This document shows positions 48,406 through 59,699 of a stretch of 64,000 bases of DNA, one piece after another. A model generated the notes under the pieces. That model saw nothing but the letters and a program-made list of their open reading frames with translations. It did not search any database and was not told where the DNA came from. The stretch is from NCBI RefSeq assembly GCF_032884065.1, contig NC_088881.1:3778001-3842000 (forward strand). The letters run 5' to 3'. Numbering within the stretch: position 1 is the stretch's first letter; every line of letters starts with the position of its first letter. Both the position numbers and the translations under genes were made by a program. Source of the stretch: Artemia franciscana (lineage: Eukaryota > Arthropoda > Branchiopoda > Anostraca > Artemiidae).

Positions 48406-50041
48406 GATTAAAAAAAAAAAAAAAAAAGATTTATATATATTATAAAGATTGATTTATAAAGACTGTGAACTTGTCTTTTAAGGGTCTTTGAAATGCATGG
48501 AACACATAAAAGAAAACAGAATCCTTCTCCCAGTAGGCCTATCAGTTTATATTTAACTATCCTACTTAATCTGCCAATATTTTGCCACTAGATTTTAGCT
48601 TAAAACAATTCTTGAAAATAAGCAATGTTGATAATTTATCACTAAAAGAGAAATACCAAATTTAATATGAACTGTAGGCTAATAATATTAATTATCCACT
48701 TTTACTTTATTTTTTTTATTTTTTAATGAACTTGGGAGATGCTACACTGTAAGAAGCACTAGCAATTTTCAATCTCTATTTTTCAAAGCCAATTTTCAAA
48801 CACCTTTGTATTTATAATCCCTGAAGAAACCATTTGTTTCTATTTCAACAGCTATCACCTTACTAGCATCAGGGTATAAGAGCATAGCAGTCCTACCTAA
48901 TGTGATCTTCTTCAATTTTAATATAGAGGGCTAAGAACCACAAGGTTGCAGCTATTGCTGCAGCCATGGTATACATAATTAAGGGGAATGATTCATTGAT
49001 ATGACTAAACAAATGATACAATTAGTTAAATTTGGTCATTTTCTTGGCAGAATTCAAGGGATTACTACCCATCATTTTTCAAGCATTAAAATCTGCCCAA
49101 CACTGCTCAAAATACCCTTTCTAAGTGAAATGATTTCTAGAACCATGCATTTATTAATTCTTATCTTTGTCAGGTAAACTGGTTTTAGCAAGCTTGACAC
49201 TAACATAGATATATAAGCTGTATCTGAAATAAGAGATCAAGGGTCTGTAAAGGGCTTACAATTGAATTTTTGATGAAAATGAATGTCAAAATTGAACAAG
49301 ATGAAATTCTACAGGTAAATTTGTTTCTTTGCTATCTAAATACTCTGTTAATGTAACTATTTGGTAAAGCTTTTTATTAAGAGAATATTCAGATAGCCAA
49401 GAAACTAACCTACCGTTGGAATCAAGTTTCATCCTGAATCCAAATATGACATTCATTTCTCTTGCAAAATCTTTCTAATCTTACTTAAATACATAGCTTA
49501 TATCATATATTTCATATGCATTAATTGATTCTCAATTTTGTCACCATCAATTCAATTAAGGGACACAATAGCTTTACCAACAGTGAGGCTATTGCATGAA
49601 TGATGCTACAGCTATATCTAAAATAAAAGAAAAAAGGAGAAATATGGAGTTCATATAATTGACCTATGCATAAAGTGAACATACCACTCAATGCCATTAT
49701 TCATACTCTTTCTAGTTACTACAACTGCTTTTCTTGCAAATCTAATTTTCAGCTTCTTTAGACCCTTGAAAAATGATAATTTCATTATAAGATTTATTTA
49801 AAGCTATATAATCAGTTAACATTGATTTGTTACAATTGAGTCAGATAAAACTATTCAAAACATCCATTTTTCTATCCACCATGTTTCTTCTGTCAGTTTT
49901 GATATTTTTTACTTCTTCCTTCTTCTTCTTATTCAGCAGACGGGCTTTTCAGTCGATACTATTTAGCCCTTTTCCTTTTGGCTCACTCTGTGGGATCAAC
50001 AGAGCTATGGAGCTGGTTTGTCTTATATGATTTGTATCTGC

Positions 50042-51312
50042 TCAGATTTCTTGGAGTATATCTTTTGATACCAGCAGTTGAATTATAAGAGAGTATATAT
50101 TGATCTCTGTGCTCTGCGAGAGAGTATGGTCAGCAAGACTCTTGGCTGTTAGTGGAATTTTGTGGTGTTTGAAGCATTCTAACATTTTACATCGCAGGGT
50201 ATACTGTGCAGACGTCAGCATATTACATTCAAATAGGCAGTGATCTATTGTTTCATTCTTAAGATTACATGACCTGCAAAGGGGGGACGAGGGAACTTCG
50301 CCACTTGAATTAGGGATCTGATAAGAAAATGCCTGAAAATTTAGCCCATTTGAACCTGACCGAATTCTATGATAAATCTTGGAAAGGTGCTTACTTGGGA
50401 AAGGTGATAGAGTAGGATTCTTATTATTTATCAGTACCTCTGTAAGTCTCCAGCGGTAAATATCTCTAATGGGGATTGGTCTCCCACTTGGCTGGTCAAT
50501 ATTTAAAGCATTTTTTGCTATTTCATCTGCCTTATGGTTACCTATTATACCCGAGTGGCTTGGAATATACTGTATATGAGTTAAAATACCTTTTGAAGCA
50601 AAAATATCAATAATCCTAAGACAAAGAAATGTGTCAATATCCATCTTATTTTGAGAAGCTGACGAAAGAAGCTCAAGGCTTGACAAAGAGTCAGAATATA
50701 TTATAATATTTTTAATATTAACGTTCATATATTCATTAACCGTGAGGAGATCTAATGCCATGATTATGGCATTTAGCTCGGCAGACATTACAGATGAATT
50801 ATCTTGTAATCTCTCTCCTAAAGCGATATTATGGGTTGGGAAGAATGCTCCGCTTGCCACTTTCTCATTCATTTTGGACCCATCTACAAAAATTTGGAAA
50901 TGGTTTTTATAAGCAACATTATTTATTTTGGCAAATTTTTTCTGAATGAAGGAAATGGGGGTAAGTTCTTTGATCCACTTTGAGAAGTCAGTCCTTATTA
51001 TGGGGGTTGACCAACTCCAAGGGGGGGGGGGAATGTGGGTGCAATAGATTTTACTGGCACTGGGAACTTCTTCTGGATATTTGCATATTCATTTGCAACG
51101 CCTCTAAACATAGATAGATTTCTTAACCAGTTATGCAGGGTATGAGAATCATTGGCCTCAATTTTCGTAAGGTACTTAATTAGTAGATATCTTCTTCTTT
51201 CATTTATTGGTGATAGTCCACTCTCAGTAAGCAGAAACTTAGTTTTTGTTGGTTTCCTAAGACCAAATATAAGACGAATTATATCATTTTGCGTCGTTTC
51301 GATTTTTTGCAT
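50042..51312 (-). pseudogene. I-type LINE ORF2: connection and RNase H domain
   Basis: The connection region (KIETTQNDIIRLIFGLRKPT) runs to a poly-G/C tract at 51021-51031 where the frame breaks. Then comes RNase H: FQIFVDGSKM (D), SAELNAIIMAL (E), IIYSDSLSSLELL (D), YIPSHSGIIGNHKADEIAK (H, D). All four acidic residues are present. A Cys-His motif (CRSCNLKNETIDHCLFEC) follows near the C-terminus, as in I-group elements. A C-terminal RNase H separates I-type elements from CR1 and RTE. Confidence 0.88.
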
Positions 51313-52600
51313 GTGGGTCTTAGCACAAGCACCATATACTATGAGGCCATAATCAATATGGGGTCTTATATATGATTTATAAAATTGGAGTAGTGTTTTC
51401 TCATTACAGCCCCAAGGTGTGGCTAGTAGCCTTTTAATTATTCTTATTTTTCTATAGCACTTTTTTATTGTATTTGTAATGTGGAGGTGGAAATTTAGTT
51501 TTTGGTCAAGTATGAGCCCTAGATAATTAATTTGATTGTCCTCTGGGATAAGTATTCCATTTAATGTTAGCCTAGCATCATAATGATTTCGCTTATGGTG
51601 GAATTGGATAATTTTTTACTTTGTGGGTGCAGTAGGTAAAATGGACTTTGGGAGAACTTTTCAAATTGGAAAAGTGCATTTTGCAACTTTGAATGAGCAA
51701 TCTCGAAGGTATTGCCAGTTGCCCATAATACCAGATCGTCAGCGTACTGTAGATTGGTATGTGTGAGGTTCATGTCCCACAGAAATAGTGAAAATAGGAG
51801 GCAGCTCAGGACTGCACCCTGTGGAAGGCCTTTGGTTATTGAAGCTTTGGGTGAAGAGGCTGAACCTACACAAACAATGAAACTTCGGTTTTCAATAAAG
51901 GATTTTATGAAGGATATAAGTTTGGGGGGTAGCCCAAGGTTTGTAAGTTTAACTAAGAGAATCTGGTGGTCAACATTATCATAAGCTCCTTCAAAATCTA
52001 GGAAAGCAGCAGTTAAGACATTATTTTTTGATAGGGATTCATTTATTGCATTTATTGATGAGTGGTGTTTCCTGAAGCCAGTTTGAGTATGAGGTATCAG
52101 ATTATTCTTCTCAACAAACCATAGCAACCGATGGTAAATCATTTTCTCCATTAATTTTCCCAGCACTGGGGTAATCATTATGGGTCTATATGACTGAGGG
52201 TCATGTTTAGGTTTGTTTTTCTTTAAAATTGGTATGAGAGATGAACATTCCAGTTATTAGGGAATGTGGATGTAGCCCATGCATGGTTATAGCAATTTAG
52301 GAGCTCCTGTTTGTACAAAGGGGTAAGATTCTTTAACCATATAGGGTGTATATTATCATAGCTACTTGTAGCATTGGCCTTGATATGCTGTATAGCATTA
52401 TTCAATTCATGTATTGAGAAGGGATGGTTTATATAATGTGAACCTGGTCGGGGCTGGTAAATAGGATTTGTCATGATTTGTGTGGTGATATTTTTGTTTT
52501 TTGATGTTAGCTTTTTTGAGAAAAGGGAGGCAAATAATTTTGTCTTATCAAAGTCATTATCATAGTGGGAATTCTCATGTATTAGTTCATACACAAGAGG
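51313..52600 (-). pseudogene. I-type LINE ORF2: reverse transcriptase domain
   Basis: Read over three frames. AIQHIKANATSSYDNIHPIW and FPNNWN (fingers), MITPVLGKLMEKMIYHRL, TQTGFRKHHSSI, AAFLDFEGAYDNVDH (motif A, Asp), GLPQGAVLSCLLF (motif B), LQYADDLVLW (motif C, YADD), INYLGLILDQKLNFHLHI (motif E region), RPHIDYGLIVYG (thumb). Catalytic residues are intact. Frame changes near 52240 and 51610 make it non-functional as sequenced. Confidence 0.88.
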
Positions 52601-53790
52601 GTTGGAGGATTTTTTTTCCCACAGATTTTGCTTATAAGTCTATGTATTCTTGGCTCAGATGTTTCTCTGGAAAGATTATTTGCAAAATTATTCCAATAGT
52701 TATATTTAGCATTAGTTATTGTTCTCTTGAGGTTAGCCTCTGCTTGTAATTTACTTAAATATGTGGCAGGGGATGGTTTTCTTAGGTATGCTCTCCTAGT
52801 TGCATTTTTTATTCTCCACATAATTTGGCAATCTTTTGTCCACCATGCTTTAGGGGTGTGTTTAGGGATGGTTTTCCTAGGTGAATTTCTTGGGATAGCT
52901 TGATTAGCTGCATTTGTTAATATTGATGTCATAGCTTCAGCACACGTGTCAGCAGTTACAACTGAGGTATGAGATTTCTGGGTTGAACTTAGGACTTCTT
53001 CATTAAGCTTATTTCTAAACATGGTCCAATTTGCTTTGGTGTTGACATATTTAGGGATGTGTGGGAGAATGTTGGCTGGTTCATTTAAAGAGGATACTAT
53101 TGCAAAATGGTCAGTGCATAGATTCTCAATTTTCTTAATATAAATTTTATTTAATATATTTATCGAAACAATTTGTAGGTCAATAGTTGAGAATTTGCCA
53201 CTTTTGGGGTTAAAATATGTATTTAGATTAGGAGGGGTAGCAATTGCTAAATCGGCATTATTTGAAATCAATCTCTCAATAAGCTTACCAGCTTTATTTG
53301 CTGGCTTATCCCCCCACAGAAGACTGTGGGCATTAAAATCCCCGCAGATGATTATGTTTTTTAGCATATTAGAATTAGTAATATAAGTGAAAAAATCCAT
53401 GGCATCTGTAGTCTGGCCATTAGGGTTATAAAGATTTAATATGTATGTTTTTGTATTATTTATCCAGACATTGATACCAATAACATCAACATCATTTGAA
53501 AAATCTGGGAAATTAATACCGCAAAATTTAATATTATTATTTAAAATTATAGCTACGCCACCTCCTTTTCTCTGTGAAGACCTATCCTTTCTCAGGATAG
53601 TATATCTTGGAAGCTTTGTTTGTTGGTTATTAGTCAAATGGGTTTCTTGAAGGCAAGCAATATCAATGGAATTATTATTCATAAAAGATAAAAGTTCATT
53701 TAACTTATTTTCCGAAAGTGATCTTACATTCCACTGAAGTATTGAAATATGCTGCTTTGTTGTTTTAATTTTCATTTTGCTGTGTATCAA
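52595..53790 (-). pseudogene. I-type LINE ORF2: APE-type endonuclease domain
   Basis: Starts MIHSKMKIKTTK and carries the AP-endonuclease motifs in order: ISILQWNVRSL (N), IDIACLQETHL (E), GGGVAIILNNN, NIIICGDFNAHSLLWGD (D/N), STIDLQI and CTDHFAIVS (DH). All expected catalytic residues are visible. This domain nicks target DNA to prime reverse transcription. The frame is open for about 395 codons and breaks at a run of eight A (52610-52617 on the plus strand as T), suggesting a one-base indel or assembly error. Confidence 0.88.
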
Positions 53791-53802
53791 TCTTTGGCTT
53801 TG

Positions 53803-54012
53803 CTAGGAGCAGAGCAAGATCTTTTTTTTTGCTTGGATATGCATGTGATTGGGTAGGTACAATTTTGCCAATTCGCTTATTATTTTTGCTTTTTGTGGTT
53901 GTTTTAGGTTCATTGACTGTACTGCATTAGAATTTAGTATAAATAGGCACATGTTAGGTGTTAATTCATTTGGATTTTCATCTGGCTTTTTGTTGATAAT
54001 TTGATTAATACC
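53803..54012 (-). pseudogene. I-type LINE ORF1, C-terminal part cut off by insertion
   Basis: Continues ORF1 beyond the RTE insert: INQIINKKPDENPNELTPN, then SNAVQSMNLKQPQKAK and a stop just 12 bases before the ORF2 start. Allowing a 7-bp target duplication (TAATACC), the two halves of ORF1 are in the same frame. Confidence 0.75.
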
Positions 54013-54981
54013 CGTTATTAAATCAGGAGTTAAGCAGGGTTGTGTTGTATCCCCCTTTATATGGATCATTTTGATGGACTTCGTCTTAAGGAGCACAGGA
54101 AAGGCAATTGGAGACCATGGAATCAAATGGGGAGGAAGAACGCTCCTGGACTTAGATTATGCTGATGATTTAAGCATATTAGATGAAAGTGTGAGCAAAA
54201 TGAATGAATTTTTAGAGGTTTTATGAGTTCAGGGTGCTAAAATAGGCTTGAAAATTAATGCTAAGAAGACTAAGTCACTAAGGTTAGGAATAAGTGAAGA
54301 TGAACAGGTGACCTTAGGTAACGAAAAGATTGATCAGGTTGGGAGCTTCAGTTACCTTGGTAGTATTATTAGTAAAGATGGTGGGAGCAGTGAAGATGTT
54401 AAAAGTAGAATAGCTAAAGCTCAGGGTGTTTTTTTTCACAGTTAAAAAAAGTTTGGAAGAATAGAAAGATAAGCCTACAAACCAAGATTAGAATATTGGA
54501 AGCTACAGTGATGACAGTGGTCAAATATGGCTCTGAAGCATGGACACTCCGAAAAGCAGATGAAAATTTACTAGATGTTTTCCAGAGAAATTGCCTATGG
54601 ATTGTTCTGGGTACCCGGCTGACTGACCGTATTTCAAACAGTAGGTTGTACGAAAAGTGTGGTTCAATCCCGCTTTCTGGGGCTATAATGAAAGAAAGGT
54701 TGAGATGGCTGGGCCACGTTCTACGGATGAAGGATGACAGATTACCAAAGATTGTCCTTTTTGGCCAACCGTCTGGGGCTACACGGAAAGCAGGTCGTCC
54801 TTGTCTGGGTTGGGAGGATGTCATAAATAAGGATTTAAAGGAAATGGGAACTTCCTGGGAGGGTGTAAAGAGGGAGGCTTTAAATAGATTAGGTTGGAGG
54901 AGGAGCGTGCGTAGCTGTGTTGGCCTCAGGCAGCTTGGTGCTGCAGTGAGTTATTAGTAGTAGTAGTAGTAGTAGTAATAC
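54013..54981 (+). mobile_element. 5'-truncated RTE-like LINE inserted in ORF1 of the I-type LINE
   Basis: Plus strand: GVKQGCVVSPFIWIILMDFV, LDLDYADDLSILDESVSKMN, then one stop, KINAKKTKSLRLGISEDEQV, GSFSYLGSIISKDGGSSEDV, TVVKYGSEAWTLRKADENL, LYEKCGSIPLSGAIMKERLR, WLGHVLRMKDDRLPKIVLFG, RLGWRRSVRSC and AAVSY before a stop and a (TAG)n tail (to 54975). The frame is nearly intact (one stop at 54224, one shift near 54430), so this is the youngest RTE copy in the window. TAATAC(C) flanks it on both sides. Confidence 0.88.
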
Positions 54982-56226
54982 TTCTGATTCATTACTACTT
55001 GGGAGAGGTGGCCATTCTGATCTTCTATCATTACTTGTAGAGGCTAGAAGGTTTGTCCAGGGTGAATCTCTCTTATAGGAATGTGAGCTTGGTTGCTTTG
55101 AGGAAGGAGTCTTATTGGGGGTGCTTGAAGCTTTTGGTAGAATGGTTTGTCTGTGGGTGAGAGGGTTGGGTGGTTTCATAAAGTTTTTGGTCAAGTGTGA
55201 TTGAGCTGCATTTGCTTCCATTGCTGCAAAAGGGTAAGGTATGTTTTTTTCTGTTGCTATTTGGAGTGTTAGTGCTCGTTTTTTATATACAGGGCATAAA
55301 GTTTTATTAGTAGAATCGTGGGGACCATTGCAGTTGATACATTTTGGCTGATTGTTTTTACAATTTATCATTCCAGTGGGGTGGGAGTTTTTACAAGAAT
55401 TGCATTCATGTAATGTTTCACTGCATGTGTTTTTTGTGTGTCCTAGTCTTAGACATTTTTGGCATTGGATAGGTTTTGGCTTGTAGGGCTTGTGGGGTTT
55501 CCTTTGTCCAAATAGGAATATCTGATCCAGGTTATTATTTTCTTCTCTTAGTGTGAATAAGAAAGACTTGCTTAACTTTTGGCCATTGGCATCTGGTTTA
55601 CCCAATTGGGTTACATCAGCTACTGAGATTGGGTTACCAGTTCTGTCAGAGAGTCCTTCTTTTAGATCCTGAATAGGAATTTCTGGAGGGATGTTATACA
55701 CTACTATTTTAGTTGGGTTTTGGTTTGGGGTCCAAAGAACAGATTTTATAGGTATGTTAAGAAGAGATTTTGAATTCTGTAATAATATATCTGCTGATTT
55801 AGAATCTTGAAGGGCTATTAGCAGAGATCCATCACGGTTAATGTTTAATGAAAACATTGATTTTAACAGTTTAAAGATTGCAACCCTCAAGAGAGCTATC
55901 TTTTTTATCTCAAATGGGGTATCTGGAGTGATTTTTAAGTAAATTCCAAGGTTTTGTGAGGGGAATGTTGGATCATGGGGAGGGGTATTATTTTTGATTG
56001 GTGAAATCTTTTTCCTTTTTTTTTTAGTTTCTTGATAGGACCTCTTGAAATTCATTTTCAGTCTCATCCTGTATTGTGACATATGCCCGACTTCCACCTT
56101 TGTGTTATTCAATGACCCCTCATGTGAGCTTTGAGAAAGTTGACTTGACCAGCCAAGGGGTTGAATGTTTTCAGTGGTACTTGGGGTAGGGTCCGGGGGA
56201 ATTTTTTTGGGTGGTGTTCTATGCAT
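54982..56226 (-). pseudogene. I-type LINE ORF1 (gag-like), N-terminal and central part
   Basis: Starts MHRTPPKKIPPDP and reads open for about 415 residues until the RTE insertion. A basic N-terminal region (KKRKKISPIK) is followed by an RNA-recognition-like segment and three cysteine knuckles: CQKCLRLGHTKNTC (CCHC), CNSCKNSHPTGMINC and CINCNGPHDSTNKTLC. This layout (nucleic-acid chaperone with CCHC knuckles) is standard for I/Jockey/R1 group ORF1 proteins, which coat LINE RNA. A Pro/Ser-rich linker follows. The insertion replaces the continuation with Leu codons read from the TAG tail. Confidence 0.85.
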
Positions 56227-56282
56227 TGCCTATTGGAATAAGCTTTAATACAAATAAAAAGAAGAAGAGAAAAATTGATATT

Positions 56283-57719
56283 ATAAAACCAGACTGTCTG
56301 CCACTCTTTCAAAGGGAGGACTTCACCATCCACAAAAAAACACTATAGTGTTGTCTAGAAGATGGTTTGGTATAAGATTGGTTCAACTGACTGCTGATAA
56401 ATCTAGGTAAATATCACAAGAACTTTTATTATAAATTTCTTAAAGCGTTGCTGTTGTGTAATGACTTAAAGGTGAAATGGTAGTTTTTAAGCAGCCTAAC
56501 AGAATAAGAAGAAAACATGGCAGAATCGTTTTGAATATTTTTTTATTTAACTTAATTTTGACAAATCAACATTTGTGAATTGTACAACTTATACAAAATG
56601 GATTTATAATGGAATATTAAGTTTGAAACAAATGTTTTAACCCATTTTTATATGCAAAAATATAGAGAAAGATGATTTTCAAGGGTCCTAAAAGGGCTTA
56701 AAATTGAATTTACAAGAAAAGCAATTATTGTATTCAGAGTGAGCATAAAAAATAAAACCAAGTGATATGTTCACTTCATTTATAGGTCAATTGTATGAAC
56801 TACTCTATATTACCTCTATATCCGGCATCATCCCTGAGGGTATGAAGACCTTAAAATTGAATTTGGAACAGAAATTGAATATCATATTTGGATTCAGGAT
56901 GAATTTCTGATCCTAGAAGTAAGTTTTTTCTTAGCTATCTGAATCAAGGATAGACTAGGCCTAACCTTCTATGATTGGATAGAATTCTAGTTTAGCTACT
57001 TTTTGCTATCTTGGAAAGGGTTTAGTGCAGAAAAAATTAAACTTTCAGGGATGAGTCTACAAACTTAAGAATGTCCTGGGAATGTTGGCTATTTTGAAGT
57101 ACCTATCTCTGCTTCTTCTTCTCTCTGGAGGGCCCTGACCTCTGATGACCTTTGAAATCTTTGTGTTATAAAAGTGAAACCTTAAAAAATAGATCTTATG
57201 GTTAAATGAAGATCAAACAAACTGTTTTAAGCTTCACAACTTTGCTCATGTCCAATTTATGAAGTTTCAAAGATATGGAAATATATTTCCTAAATTAAAA
57301 AAAAACCATTGATATGGCTTAAAATTCTACCCAAATAACAAAAATTGCATTTTTAGCACTAAAGCCAGAGAAAATGAACTTAGAAATCAGAAGAGGGTTA
57401 ATGTAGCCTAGGCTAGTAACTTGGCAATACCTTCCCAGAGTATGTTTTTGGCCTGGATTCATTACTGAAGGTTCCATTTTCCTAATCTAGCCCCTTTCCA
57501 AGAAAGAAAAAAGTAGCTAAACTTGAATTTTACCAAGGATTGCCCCAAGCTATGGTGACTGTATGCAGTAACCTTGGGTAAAAGATGTCTTTTTGGGAAA
57601 TAACACTTTTCTTTGGCATTAAGGAAAAATAGAGATGGGTTTTTAGACCATCTCTATTTTACTACAATAGTTTTTGAATGCTGACTCCTCTTGACAAAAT
57701 CTATTTTAGTTTGATGAAT
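56283..57719. other. Intron sequence; first copy of an internal duplication
   Basis: 56690-57540 is repeated, diverged, at 58315-58855 (shared 'agcttcacaactttgctca', 'cattgatatggct', 'cccctttccaaga', 'cttccc.g..tat'). No coding potential. Confidence 0.55.
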
Positions 57720-58150
57720 CCTCTAGGATAAGGGGACACAGTAAGAAGTTGTCCTGGAAGAGGGCAGATACCAGAGTCCACAACAGCTACTTCTCTAATA
57801 GAGTGATTACCTATTGGGACAATCTTCCTAATACTGATGTAACTGCTCTCTCTCTGTTGATGCCTTTAAGATCACTGTTCACAAGATTAGGTCCATTCAG
57901 CCATCAAAGACAGAGTGGGATACAATTGGGTCAATGGCTCCCTTTCATCAATAGCCAGACTATACATGATTTTTTCCTTATATATGCTGAACAATGTAAT
58001 TTAAAGAAATTTAAGGTAATGATGCAATGGGAGGTGGTAAGCCCAATTCTTGCTGAAATTTTCTCTAGTAATTTTGCAACTAGTAATTTGTTGGTGCCTT
58101 TGCACTGGTGATTTCTCTTCTCATTAAAATTTGATGTGCACAAACACACA
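57720..58150 (+). pseudogene. CR1/L2-like LINE C-terminus
   Basis: Plus strand: RGHSKKLSWKRADTRVHNSY, FSNRVITYWDNLPNTDVTAL and SLLMPLRSLFTRLG. 'RGHS-x-K-L ... R-x-x-V-(R/H)-x-x-(F/Y)-F-(S)-x-RV-(V/I)-x-x-W-(N/D)-x-LP' is the conserved polymerase end, followed by a helix. About 120 codons open; the 5' part is missing. It lies between the two halves of the 56.7/58.3-kb duplication. Confidence 0.75.
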
Positions 58151-59067
58151 TAAAAAAAATAAAAAAAAATACAGCAATGGTTAGTTTACATATTTAATAT
58201 ATGCTATTCTTTACCCCCACCCCCCTGATGTGCAAATATATAGCCCAAATTTGTTTCTAAACTATTACAGATTTGTAATGACCCCATATCTGATTCATTT
58301 TTAAGAGGTCAAGAGGTCAAAAAGTGCTTAAATCTGAATTTCCAGTAGAAGCAATTATTATATTTGTTAAGAGCATTAAAAAAGGCATCAAGTGGTATAT
58401 TCACTTTATATGAAAGCCAGTAATACCGTTTGCTCTAATTTTACCCTAAATTGTTGTCAGCTTCACAACTTTGCTCAATCCCAATTTATAAGGTTTTAAT
58501 AATTTCATAAATTATTAAATAAATAAATAAATTTCATAAATTTTGAAAAAACATTGATATGGCTCAGAATTCTACTAAAATAACAAGAATTGCATTTTCA
58601 GAACTTAAGGCAGAGAAAAAGCAACTGGTAACTGAAAATTAAGGTAAATAGCTATTGTTTTGTCAAAATTTCAAGAGTTGTATAGACCTGTCATGTAGGC
58701 AAATTTCACGGCCCTCTAGAGGGATAAAGAGTGGAGGTGGGTACTTTACCTTCCCGGGATATACTTTAGCCTGTAGACCCATCCCCAAAAGTTTCATTAT
58801 CCTAACCTAACCCCTTTCCAAGATTGCAAGAGGTCACTAAACTAGAATTTTACCAGATTTTTAACTATTAATTAATATAAACAATTATTCTCAATTCATT
58901 TTCGGTAACAAGGTTTGAGGGTTTTAGTTTTACATAATTTTGTTCAATTGGATACTGATTTTTCACCCAATAAGCTATAAAAAAAGGTAGAGAAAAACAT
59001 GAAAGCATTATTAGTAAAACTCAAGGTATACTAAAAAAACATATAGTTATAAAAGCAGAATATTTAC
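58151..59067. other. Intron 1 beginning (second copy of internal duplication)
   Basis: 58315-58855 is the second copy of 56690-57540. AT-rich; nothing coding. It runs to the exon 1 donor. Confidence 0.55.
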
Positions 59068-59122
59068 CATTCACACAAAAGATAAAAAGAATGAAAACTC
59101 CAAAGTTAGGCAACAGGTACAT
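59068..59122 (-). CDS. PLXDC: PLXDC-like gene, exon 1 (start codon and signal peptide)
   Basis: First coding exon of the long minus-strand gene. Read on the minus strand, an ATG at 59122 with A at -3 opens 18 codons (MYLLPNFGVFILFIFCVN), a short basic-free start followed by a hydrophobic run, as expected for a signal peptide. The exon stops one base into a codon before a GTAAAT donor at 59067. That single G joins the first two bases (GA) of the exon at 39283 to make Gly, so the phase matches exactly. A second in-frame ATG lies 57 bases upstream at 59179; it would add 19 mostly polar residues, has C at -3, and is preceded by an in-frame TGA. I prefer 59122 because it puts the hydrophobic segment at the N-terminus. 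PLXDC proteins are type I membrane proteins, so a cleaved signal peptide is expected. The call rests on phase, splice site and hydrophobicity, not on residue similarity. Confidence 0.72.
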
Positions 59123-59269
59123 CTTTGGCAAATTTCCTTTCACTTCTTCTTCAGATGAGCCTGGCGAATATGAAATCATAAGATAAAGGATGTTTCAGAG
59201 GCGAAACAATCACAGAGGGGGAAGGACACCTCCCACCATGATTAAAAAAAAGTTAGAAACTGAATTTAA

Positions 59270-59595
59270 AAAGAAATCAGCTGTAAGTAAGGAACAACGT
59301 TAAAACTCAAAGCAAACATAATTATTCCATATCCTGTATGAGGAGGGCTCTCTTTCAAGGATTCTCTTTTACAATCCATGCTCATTACGCTCAAGTTTGA
59401 CTTTTTGTTAAAACTTTTTTAAGAAAGACTGCTTGGAAATAACGGCTATTGAATTTGAGTAAGAAATATTTTTAAGAGCTTTAATGCTTTAAAATAAAAA
59501 CGAAGGATTGAGTAGGGCCAGTCTACCTTATATAAGGAACATTTTTCTGTTCGTTTTGAGCTTTAACATGTTTTTTTTTACTTAATTTAATTGAG
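59270..59595. repeat. Foldback-family copy upstream of exon 1
   Basis: The left arm ('ctgtaagtaaggaacaacgt', 'aactcaaagcaaacataatt') and right arm ('cagtctaccttatataagga', 'ctgttcgttttgagctttaa') are diverged inverted repeats matching the 6.7-kb element. It lies ~90 bp upstream of the upstream ATG of the PLXDC-like gene, in its presumed promoter or 5' UTR. Confidence 0.65.
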
Positions 59596-59699
59596 GTTGA
59601 CTGAGCAGTGGTAAGAATAGTCATGGTAAAGGTGTTCAATATAGGATTTTCTGAAGAGAAGTGTTAGATGTGGTATTGGAATCGAAGCATAAGCTGTAG

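Larger units (their letters stand above)
49907..56274 (-). mobile_element. Nearly full-length I-type LINE (with nested RTE fragment)
   Basis: Flanked by TTGATATT at 49899-49906 and 56275-56282, a likely 8-bp target duplication. Removing the insert at 54013-54981 leaves ~5.4 kb, the normal size of I-type elements. Order on the minus strand: short 5' UTR, ORF1 with three zinc knuckles, ORF2 with endonuclease, reverse transcriptase and RNase H, then a 3' end with GAA-rich tail. It lies in intron 1 of the PLXDC-like gene, in the same orientation. Confidence 0.85.
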
